Shown: positions 45,001 to 57,000 of the stretch, in pieces
How positions within the stretch are numbered: position 1 is the first letter of the stretch
Layout of the letters: each line of letters opens with the position of its first letter
Origin: Beroe forskalii
Taxonomy: Eukaryota > Ctenophora > Nuda > Beroida > Beroidae
Length of the DNA stretch: 64,000 nucleotides
Reading direction: 5' to 3'
NCBI GenBank assembly: GCA_011033025.1
Contig: WFMF01000005.1
Span: 558,001 to 622,000, forward strand
Position numbers and translations under genes: made by a program
The notes under the pieces: generated by a model
Database searches by the model: none
What the model was told of the DNA's origin: nothing
What the model saw: only the letters and a program-made list of their open reading frames with translations

Positions 45001-48000
45001 ACTGGGTCAAGTATGTAAACATTCAACTTCTCGGGTCAACTGGCCTTCAGGATGACCAACCGATCAAGAAAGGGGACAAGTAAGGGCCTTTTGAGCGATT
45101 TAAATTTACTGAGATATTTTAGTTAGAGGCGAATGATTTGATATTTTAACATTTATATTTCATTATTTCAATTTATGATACCTCTCAACACCCCTCCTCC
45201 AAGTTTTCAAGTTTACAATTACAGATAAGATAAGCTATCGCTTTGCTATTTTGAAACTCTCCTCCATCTTATTAACAATTTATTGCGATCGATCCCCCAA
45301 TTCCATGCAATTTTCTCTCCTAAACTCCGGGCATTATTTGTGATCGATCCCTCCCCAATTCCATGCATTTCTCCCCCCTAAACTCCTAAACTCACCGTAT
45401 CTAAAGTCAAAACTCCCTGTGGTGTGTGCATTTATTATGATGGATCCCTTCCAATATCGCGCATTTCTTCCCCCCCCCCCCAACTCCTACACTTCCCCTA
45501 AACCCCTTACCCTGCCCCCGCAGAGTCCGAGTGCTGCTCCCCACTAAACCCCCTTTCTCTGCCCCAGAGTCCGGGTGCTGCCCCCCACTAAACCCCCTTT
45601 CCCCACCCCCAAAGTCCGTGTGAGGCGTAGCGTCAACACGCCCAAGTACAAGTGGGGGAGTGTCTCGCACAACAGCATAGGGATAGTTTCGGAGGTGATC
45701 GCCAGCAAGCAAGACGTCTACGTGGACTTCCCTGAGCAGAAGAAGTGGACCGGACCCATGTCCGAAATGGAGAAGGTAATGTCCGAAATGGAGAAGGTAA
45801 TGTCCGAAATGGAGAAGGTAATGTCCGAAATGGAGAAGCTAATGTTCGAAATAGAGAAGGTTATGTCCGAAATGGAGAAGGTAATGTGGTACCAGTTAGT
45901 GATATACCTATGTCATGATTTGATCATGGCACCCCCCTGATTTACATGGATGATGTTTCAATTTTGAGAGATATTTAATCAGATTTTTGTCTAAAGACTG
46001 CAGCCTTGAAACTTTTTTCTGCTGATAATATTTTTCAAATCAAAATTGTTACATAACACATTTTACATCTTATAAAGACATTCATCCGACATAGATCAAT
46101 TTCGTTCATTACAAGCAATTGTCACATTCGAATCCATCGATCACCCCATAGATATCTTTGATAACGTAGGCTGTGTACGTTGCATCCGGCGTCGCAAAGC
46201 CTCGGGGGACTTTAGACTTTAAGATATCACTGAATGAGTAGCAATTTCCACGAACAGTTATCCCTCTGATCTCGTACTTCTTCGCACCCTTCAACATCAC
46301 CTTTAGGTCCGCTGCATATCCATCCATTTCAACTCTTTCCAACTTCCCGCGCTTCTCCTCCTGCACCTTCCCTCCCACCAGTAACTGCACTCTCTGTTTG
46401 CCCTGAATCCCGCCCATCCAATCTATCACCACCTCGCTCACCCTGCACAACCCTTCCAAATCAATGGTTATCCACGAATTCTTCGACTTGCTGCTCCAAT
46501 GAGTACTCTCATCACCGTCCACCAGCTCCCATCCCGATCCCTCCACGGACGTTACAACGGGACGGGAAAGCGAGATGTCCTCCTTCACTCTGTCTCCCTG
46601 TCCCATGATCACAATCTGCCGGATTCCGTAGTAATACATCCCGTACCACGGGTCCACTGATCCGTTCCTCATCTCTAACTTAACTTTTGTCGTCAGTCCT
46701 TCCCATCCCTCCAGGACCCCCCATGCGTTGTAAGACTCGTCCTCCCTCAGCTCGTCCTCCCTGGACTTTACCTTGACGTACTTACCATCGATTTCAGCGA
46801 GAATATCGTAATCGTTGTTGTACGACGTGCCCCACCAGTGTATTTTCAGATAGTTAACAGAGCAAGGAGCTCCCAGGTCTATCTCCACCCATGCTCCATC
46901 CTCGTCTACTGCGGCCCACTCCCCACCCTCGTAGGATATAACCTGCGCCTCCTCCTCCGCTTCACTGGCTCGTACGGGCCTTTTCAACGCTACATTCCTC
47001 TCTTTTTCAGCTTCGCTTTCGTTCTCCTTCAAGTGGGGAAGCATTCTTTTCTGCAGCACGTTTTTATCCACTCTTGAAGGATGTCCACTCCAAAAAAGGA
47101 TGTCCAAATGATTCCAAAGATCGTAGTTCTGAGGACACAGAGAAGTTGCCTCATCCAGGAGCTGAAATTGCATGTCCTCGTTAACAAAAGATCCTGCTAA
47201 AATTCTTAGTTTTTCTGAAGTTCGGTATGCTTCAGAGTTAAGCTGGGCTTCTGTCATCATGGTAAAGAAGGGTGCAGCCACTTTCCAACTGTACTGAATA
47301 CCAGTGTGAGTAGTACTTTTCTCCCACCCACTGATATCTTTGGCTAGGTGCCAATCTGTGCCGTTTTTCTGCCAGATAAACGCAGTGTGTCCTCCGGGCT
47401 GACTTACCGGAAGGGCCGGGATACCGAATGCCTGAGCCATTCCCGACCCAAACTTTGAGGAAGCCCCACTCAACCCTCCGATGGTATGAATCCATTCCAA
47501 AGTAACTGGCTTCCCGTAGTAATAGCCGGATTCGAAAACACTAATCCCGTCATCGTTAAAGAGCTTTAATTCGACCATGCTGTGCGTTACAGATCCTATC
47601 TTGTTAGGATCTCTGAACTCTTCCAGCACATTTTCCCGTGCCCAAATCAGCTCCTCGTCCTTTGCCCACGATCCGACAACGTAACGCATCTGCCAGGCAC
47701 TCAGGCGGTAGAAAGCATCGAATAAGAGTCCTTCATCTCCCCACTTAGCATAGCTGTGGTACCGAGCTAACCCGTCAATCTCACTCCCGTCTGCCGTGGA
47801 TATGACAGGAGTTGAGAATGTCAAACCGATGGCGATCGCTAGTTTCAGTTTCCAGCCCTGTTTGGCTTTCCTGTCTTGTTCTAAGATTTGAGCCACGATT
47901 CTTACTGCTTCGCCCCATCTATCATTCTCAACATCGCCAGATGTTAACAGTGTCTCTAGGGCATTTATGTTGTTCAAAATCCACATTACAAATTGATTTT

Positions 48001-51000
48001 GTAACTCAATGGTTTGTTCTCCATATCTAATTATGTTGTGTAGCAGTTCTAATTTGTAAAGTTTCAGTGCGTTCTTAGAGTTTCTCGTGTATTTCTTGAA
48101 ATCCTTCACGGTTGTAAAACCTTCAATCTCATCCTTGATTCTCTGGTGTACTTCATCCACTGCTTCGGCGAGTTCTTCGTCTACATCCGGGTCAGAGGTT
48201 TGCGGATCAGAGGTTTGCATGCGTGAATCACTGGAAACTTTGTCTGGGCTCATCCGTACGTTCAGCCATGAGTCGTCGTAGGTCTCCGGCATACGTCCCC
48301 CTTCGTCATAATTCCTAGCTGCCCCGAGGTTAACCACCACAACCAGAGATATCCAGTGCACCAGTGTCATCTTTTTTGCTTGGAGGGTCATCTTCACCAA
48401 AGAAATGCAGTGCCAACAAAGAATATTGCTGGGTCAGTTGGAGCAGAAATTATAACTTGTTGGCGAAAATTTAATTTAATATCTGTGGTTAGGTTATAAA
48501 AAGCTGGGTTGTCACTTTTACTCAAATAAGAAACATCTAATGCAAAATGAAATACCATTGTTAGTGTTTATAAATTGATGTCTGATTAGATTAATTGCTG
48601 CCATTTTGTTAATTTGATTTATATACGCTTAAATTTCGTCCGTAAATTGAAGAATTTTCCTAAGATAATTTTGCTGATAGTCGGTTTACGTTTCAGAAAA
48701 AACGAAATAAATTATGAATTACAGCTGAAATTCTCAAATTCACGGTTTCCTTCAACCTTCTACAGCAAATCGTACATGATAAGTGCATTTCGTGTGAGCT
48801 TTTTTAAAACCAATTTTCCGGGTATGTATAATTGAATAACTGGTGCCGTTTTCATTCACTCCATGGTTTGATAACGAAGAGAAATTTCTAAGCATCTGGA
48901 GGTCTTCATTCAGACTAATAGTCTGGTAAGTTTTGCACATAATATATTGGATGAAATCTGCAAAAATTGTTGCAGTTCTATGGACACTTTTTATACCTTC
49001 CTTAGACCATTTAGAACGGAAAAAGTCCGGGAGATAACTTTTTCAGATGGGGCTCTCCCCATTTTCGGGCCACGCCCTTTTTCCAGTCATCGCACGAACT
49101 GAAATTCCATATCTTGGCTTAGGAATGTCGCGCAGACTTCGTTCATAGCTCAAACGAATTACAATCATCATGTTTATGAGGAAATGAGATATGGGCCAAA
49201 AACATATTTTTGGGCTCTCGCAACTCATAATTTGGTCAATTATCATATCATGGCCTAGGAAGGTCAACCAGACTTTGTTCATAACTCAAACGAAACACAG
49301 TCATGATTTTTTACATACATGCGAGCACATCAATATAATGCGCTCAAAGCAATATCATGCGCTCACATCAATATCATGCGCTCACATCATTATCATGCGC
49401 TCACAGCAATATCATGCGCTCACATCATTATCATGCGCTCACACCAATATCATGCGCTCACATCAATATCTTGCGCTCACAGCAATATCATGCGCTCACA
49501 TTAATATCTTGCGCTCACAGCAATATCATGCGCTCACAGCAATATCAAGCGCTCACACCAATATCATGCGCTCACATTAATATCATGCGCTCATAAATAT
49601 CATGCGCTTATATCAATATCATGCGCTCACAGCAATATCATGCGCTCACATCAATATCATGCGCTCACATCGGATTATCATGCGCTCCTGTGTTCGCGCT
49701 CACATCATTATCATGCTCACACCAATATCATGCGCTCACATCAATATCTTGCGCTCACAGCAATATCATGCGCTCACATTAATATCTTGCGCTCACAGCA
49801 ATATCATGCGCTCACAGCAATATCATGCGCTCACACCATTATCATGCGCTCACATTAATATCATGCGCTCATAAATATCATGCGCTTATATCAATATCAT
49901 GTACTCACATCAATATCATGCGCTCACATTAATATCATGCACTCACATCAATATCATGCGCTCACACCATTATCATGCGCTCACAGCAATATCATGCGCT
50001 CACACCAATATCATGCGCTCACATTAATATCATGCGCTCACACCAATATCATGCGCTCACACCAATATCATGCGCTCACAGCAATATCATGCGCTCACAT
50101 TAATATCATGCGCTCACAGAAATATCATGCGCTCACAGCAATATCATGCGCTCACATTAATATCATGCGCTCACAGAAATATCATGCGCTCACAATCACT
50201 ATCATGCGCTCACATTAATATCTTGCGCTAAAATATTTTCTCTTCAATATCAATAGCCTAGAAATTGAAGTCAAATAACCTGAATCAGGCCGGATTTCCT
50301 AATCCATGTGTTCGCCCAACACCCCATGACCCTGTCACTCTCAGGTGCCTGTGTCCCACATGGGGACCTTCTGTACGCAGTGCAACCAGTGTCCCCTCCA
50401 AGGCCCCCTCTTCGCTTGTACGCTGTGTATCGGTGTCACTATGTGCGGCACCTGCTTCAAGACAGCCCGACACCACTCCCACCCCTTCAACAGAACTAAC
50501 GAGCCAGGCGACACACCAATACCGGCAGGTGATACGGCCGTGCGATGAGTTTATTCAGAAATCAATGTCGCCGGATTATTGATGAAATTTTTTCGTCGTC
50601 CGAAAACCGAGTCATTCTTCCCTTAGGTCACTTCCCTGTTGCATACTTACCTATTTTAGAAATGGAGAGGTGCCATCAAACCACACAAGGAGGTGTGCTG
50701 GTCTGTGGATGCCAAAAAGAGTATTCTGGGGGCCTTCCAATTAGGGTTATTACCGAATCCGGCAAATATTTGATATTCGAAATATTCGATATATTCGAAG
50801 TTGTTCGAATATCATGATATTTGATACCATTCGATATTCGCCCTCTATTCGATACTATTCGGTATTCAGGTAAGCCAGGTCGGACCAAGCGTCGTCGGCA
50901 GAGTCTGATCTACGAGTGGAGCAGGTGTGTCAGGAGCATCAGCGTCAGTTCCAGGGAGGGTCAGGCCAGCTACCTCAGTGATTCTAGTGAGCAGTACTGG

Positions 51001-54000
51001 ACGGGAAGCGGGTCCAAGCACTGGATCAGACTCGAGATGCAGCACAACGTACTCGTTACGAAACTTACCATGGTAAGTGGATGGCGTTGGAATCTGACAA
51101 ATTGAAATCCTTTGTGGAGATCGTAATTTTAAAATCAACTTAGGGGGTGACTCATTCTTTAGACTCCTTCATACAGAATTAGGAATCCTCATTGAGGAAT
51201 AATCTTTCGTAGAGAAAATTCATTACTTCCTCTCCTCAGACAATGCTGACTGACGCATCAGAGCAGCTCTACCGGCCCAGTTCGGTGACAGTGCTGGGTG
51301 GTGAGACGATCTGGACACTCAAAGAGCTGAACACCGTGGAGATAAGCAGTGAGGAGTACACTGCCACACTGCTCAGATCCTCACCGGAGGAACACAGGTA
51401 GTCAAATTGATGGATAAAAACAGCTCTTAAGCTGTGAGAAGCAGAGTTTTAATAACAAAAATAGTGAATTAATTTCTTTAATCATCGGCACTTTTATAAC
51501 CAGGTAGGGTAGAGAAGGTTTGGGCTGCAGATTAAGTGGAAGAGGGGTGAAGTAGGGGTTAGGGTTTGAGCGAGACTCAGGTGAAACATTTCGAGGTCCA
51601 TGCAAGCGAGTATACGAGGGGACAGGTTGGAATCATAGATAAGGAAATAGAAGAATATAACTTGGGATTGAGATAATGAAATATATTAAGTTTTGTTGGA
51701 ATCAAGCGGGTTAGTCGGGTTAGAATAGATACTGTTTCACAGATTAAAATCAGTAGAACTAATATTTATAGCGATTTACTGAAGGTTGCTCTATTAGTTT
51801 TAATCCTCCTCAGATACATCGAGCTAGTGATACGCGGCAAAAGACCTGGTGTCGATATCAAAGTGAAGAACATCGGAGTAGTTTGCCGACCTCGCACTGT
51901 TCAAGACGACATTGCCAAAGGTAGAAACTTTTAAAATATTAATTCTTGAGCAAAATCAGTAAAACCACAGGTAGCTAAAATCATGAAATGATAGCAACCA
52001 ATCCAGAAATATCTGACAACTGATAATTATGAGACAGTTCTTAATTTATAAAACCTTTCGACTCATTAGTACCGGTAAATTACATACGATGTGTTCGCAA
52101 TTTCTTTTTACTGACAATCAATTTCGTTGTCCTACGACATCTTCGGCCTGTCTGTAGCTGATTGTTCGATAAACTATCGATAGAAATCCACATCCCGCTC
52201 ATTTCCGCACATATCTGCACATTTCCGCTTCATGTCGTACCTGCACATCATCATTTTCCTGTATAGAAACTGCCGGGTGTGCTTCTGAAACAGAGAAGAT
52301 AAGTTTAGATTATATTGACCGTTTTTGGGAGAATTTTCGAAAATTCCTTCTTCATTTTTCTTCTTGTAAAGAAACCCCGAAGGCTTGCAGTTTCAGGAAT
52401 TCGTGAGATAATATATCACTAAATATATCACTAAATAAGGCAATATTCAAGTGCATTTATGAAAACTCATGTTTGAAATATCTGCCATGCCGTTTGCTGC
52501 TTATCTATAGTGTTTAGTTGCAATAGCAAGAAATTTCACCTCGCAAAGTAGGATGATGCTGTCAATGAGGCTGTTAAGACACAGAAAGATGACTCCTACA
52601 TCCATGACATTACACAGCAACAAGTCCTCCCAACCCCACGAGTCACCCCCCTCCTTGCACAGCCTCCCAAATTCCCCCGGCCCGTGGGTTGTCATGTAGT
52701 AGATCCTCTCCCCATTCAGCACAAGGTTGTGTACGTAGCACATGGTGAGGTTGAGAGTGATGTAGAAACTCGTCATTCTGGCCGTGAGGTATACCGCCCG
52801 CCGCAGCTTGTACTTGGAGTTGGCAATACAGACCTGCGTGTAGATAGACATGGAAATAGCAAGCACGATCGCAATGGTCTCCAGCAAGTCAACGGCTTCC
52901 ACGAACTTATCCGGGAATGGTTCTTGTGGTTTGTTGTAGAGATCATCGAAATAGACGTAGAGACAGCACATGATGGCCATGCAGTAAGCGAATCCCACTC
53001 CTACCCTGGCGACTATCTTGAGGCTGTCAATGATGTACAGGGCTCTCATCTTGAGACACAGCAGTCGGATTAGGGCCAGGGTGAAGACCAGGAAAATGGT
53101 GGCATCGAAGGAAAACAGGAAGAGATATCCGTCTACCTTGTGTATGGTCGGGAGGTGGCCCCAATTGTTGTCTGACGAGTTATAATCCGGGTTCCATGCC
53201 TCCACGGATATCCCTATTCCGATGACGGTAGTGACGAGGTTTGTCAGGACCAGGTTTAAGTAGATGAAGTTGGAGGGGGAGCTAAGTTTGCCCATGTTGA
53301 GGAAGACGATTAGTACCACCAGACCGAGGAGTAAACTGGAGGCACTGACTACGGGCATGAAGATGCGCAGGAAGGTGTGGAACAGAGTGCGGATCTGAGG
53401 GGGATCCGGCCCTCCGACCAGAGGTCGGGTGATGAGCATGGGGGCGAGACTGTAAACGGGTTAAAAGTGGGTGAAAATGTGTAGAAATATAACTGCAGGA
53501 GGAAGAAATGAAGTTACCCCGGCTGCAACGTTTGGTCCCCATGTGATTTTCTTCGGATGTGTACCTACTCATACGAACAAAATATTGTTTACCTCTTCAA
53601 TATATTCAAAGATGGCTTTGAGTAGAAAGCCATGGGATATTCGGTTACTGTTTTCTTTTCAGAGGAATTCACCGAAAAAATATAAATTGTACGGAACTGT
53701 GTGAAATTTTATGATGGTAAAAAGAGGGTAAGAATTCATTATGAAGTAAATGATTATGTTTTTCGAATTTTTGGTTTAACGAGATGAGAAAAATTAGAAA
53801 CATATTTCCACATCCAAGTCACACCCTTGCAACAATGGAGGCAAAAAATGTTCGACTTCCAAAATATGATCTATGGTTTATGTTGGGCTTTCCAATGAAC
53901 GAATAAATGATGAGTGCCGGTGTCTTTTTAGAAGTTTTTGAATGATACTCAAATGTAAATTTTTCTGGTCTTCCTTCATATTCACATTCATTTCTTTTAA

Positions 54001-57000
54001 CATATTCAGTATCGATTTGTGAATAATTCACAAATCGATAATCTCAAATAATTCTCATTTCCTGATATGAAAACCTGAAAATTTCTATTTCCTGACAGGT
54101 CTGTCGTACCTGTTGGCTGAAAGTAACGTGTCCCAAGCGTCTGATACCGGTGAGGGAACGTGTTCCACCCAAGAGGATAGCGGAATCAATGTGAGTATTG
54201 GGAATGGTAACGCGGGATCTTTGTAACATTTTCTTTCTACTGAAAACTGAGTATTCCGGCGATTATCCATAGCACTAACAGAAGTGATGAATTCTGTTTA
54301 TTTAGAACGCGATAACACAGTCTCCTTATACGCACTTTCCATGTTTTTTGGAGTGCTTTTGGTAATTATTCTTGCACTTTCAACATGTTTGATTGTTTGT
54401 TTGAAGCCCATCTCTCCCTGACACCTCACATCCCCAGGTGTTCTTGTGGGGTCTGAACGACAAGGAGCAGCTAGGGGGACTGAGGGGCAGCAAAGTGAAG
54501 ACCCCCACCCTCTCACCAGTGTTCACTGAGTTGGGGGTTACCTACGTGGCAGGGGGCAGCAAGTGCCTCTTCGCCTGTACCACGGACGGCAAAGTGAGTT
54601 TCTCAGTAAAGGGGTCTTTAAGTGAAAGAGTCTCTAAATAATAGAGCCCTGAAGTTAAAAAGTCGCTAGGTGAGTCTCTAAGAGATTAATTTCTGGTCGG
54701 TGATACTAATTCTGAATGTTCTCTCTTTCATGTAGAATTCCCTTCTTTTCACTCGAGAGTGATCCCTGATGACCCACTGAAATACCCTTAACCCTTACTA
54801 TTCCTTCTCTCTTGCAGGTGTATGCGTGTGGGGAGGGGAGTAAGGGCCGTCTCGGACTAGGGCACAGCAACAACGTCTCCGTGCCCCAACTCATCAAGGG
54901 TCTGGGACAGTACGTTATCAAGAAGGTGGCCATACACTCTGTGGGCAAACATTGCCTGGCCATAAACACTGCTGGTGAGATTAAGAGTAATTTATTAATG
55001 ATAAGGAGTAATTAAGAGTTATTGATTTGGAGCCATTAATTTGGAATGATTACCATTAGTCGGGATGACCATCTTTGGAATGCAGGAATGTTATGAAGTT
55101 TTGAAAACTAAACCATGAAGATAGATGACAAGCAGATCGTAATACCATCTCAGCCATCACCAGTCATCGGCAGCCTTCCAATGACTGGCTTCCAATGACT
55201 GTGAATGGAAGGCTATCATTGACAGTAGCTATCACTGATCATGCTCAGGAAGGGTATTCTCGTGGGGAGAAGGAGAGGACGGCAAGTTGGGACATGGCAA
55301 CTGCACCATTCTGGAGGAGCCAAAGATGGTACGTGGTCATATCCTGTAAACTAGAACCTAAATGATATTACTATACAGCTACCCTGGTTACGCATCATCA
55401 TGATGTTACTAATACTAGTGGTAACACATTGTGTTACCATGGTTACACATCATGGTGTTACCTTGGTGACGCATCATGGTGTTACCATGGTTACACATCA
55501 TGGTGTAACCATGGTTACACAGTGGTGGACATAGCACCTTACCATTTACACCCCCACAGATAGAGTGTTTGAAGTCTAAGCGGGTAGTGGACATAGCACC
55601 TTACCATTTACACCTCCCCAGATAGAGTGTTTGAAGTCTAAGCGGGTAGTGGACATAGCACCTTACCATTTACACCTCCCCAGATAGAGTGTCTGAAGTC
55701 TAAGCGTGTAGTGGACATAGCACCTTACTACACCTCCACAGATAGAGTGTCGTCAAGCGGGTAGTGGACATAGCACCTTACCATTTACACCCCCACAGAT
55801 CGAGTGTCTGAAGTCTAAGCGGGTAGTGGACATTGCACCTTACCATTTACACCTCCCCAGATAGAGTGTTTGAAGTCTAAGCGGGTAGTGGACATAGCAC
55901 CTTACCATTTACACCTCCCCAGATAGAGTGTCTGAAGTCTAAGCGGGTAGTGGACATAGCTTGTGGAGATGGGCACAGTGCTGCCATCACTTCCTCAGGA
56001 GAGCTTTATACCTGGGGACTGGGAACCTACGGCAGACTGGGCCATGGTGACACCAAGACCTACCACAAACCCAAACTGGTGAGTGGAAACCCAAACTGGT
56101 GAGTGGAAACCCAAACTGGTGACCTACCACAAGTCCTAACTGGTGAGTTGAAACCTTAACTGGTGACCTATCACAAGCCCAAACTGGTGACCTACCACAA
56201 GCCCAAACTGGTGACCTACCATAAGCCCAAACTGGTGAGTTGAAACCTAAACTGGTGACCTACCACAAACCCAAACTGGTGACCTACCAGTACCACAAAC
56301 CCAAACTGGTGAGTGGAAATGTCTGCTGCACGTGGGGACGTGACGGAGAATCCTGTTGCCTGCTTTTCGATTGATTGATTGTCAGGGTTATTCAAATTTC
56401 ATTACAGTATTCATATTCCAATTTCCATTACAGCAAATGAAATTCCGGTTTTGATAGTTTGATATTTCGTTTATCGTTCTAGCTTTTGTGTGGTTTTCTT
56501 CCCCTTGTATTTTTATCTACTAACCACAGTACAGAATTGCTGTACCCCGATCAGTCCATGTCTTTAAGGTTAGTGGGCAAAAAATAATAATAATAATAAT
56601 AATGAATTGAAAATCATGCTCATAACATGCTCATAGATTTATGCAAGCTTCATACTGGAATGAATAAGAAAGGTTCAATGAGGTTAATAATAATTTAAGG
56701 CCTAAAAACCAACAAGTGCTCAGGGCTAACAAGGGGTCATCAGTTGGGCAAATGGCATCTTGTATCCTCGTGTAAATTTCATAATAAGATGATGGAGATG
56801 AAAATCCCGATAGTCATCAAATTACAAATTCGATTACCACTGGCTTCGAGGCGTATGCTGCTGGCTTACAGAGTTATGCCAGAAATAAAACAATCTAAAA
56901 TATGAGAAGCATTGAACATGCACAGAGTCCATGTTTGTGTATGTTTAAATTTTATGTATTATGCTTATTAAAATTAACTTTATTCTTGAGTTAATCTACT

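Noticed and set aside
46838-48281. Plus-strand frames within the discoidin-domain gene
   Set aside because: They are shadows of the 761-residue minus-strand frame.
49191-50218. [16 protein letters not shown] repeat proteins in three plus frames
   Set aside because: A 19-bp array in an intron open in all frames by composition; it is not a gene.
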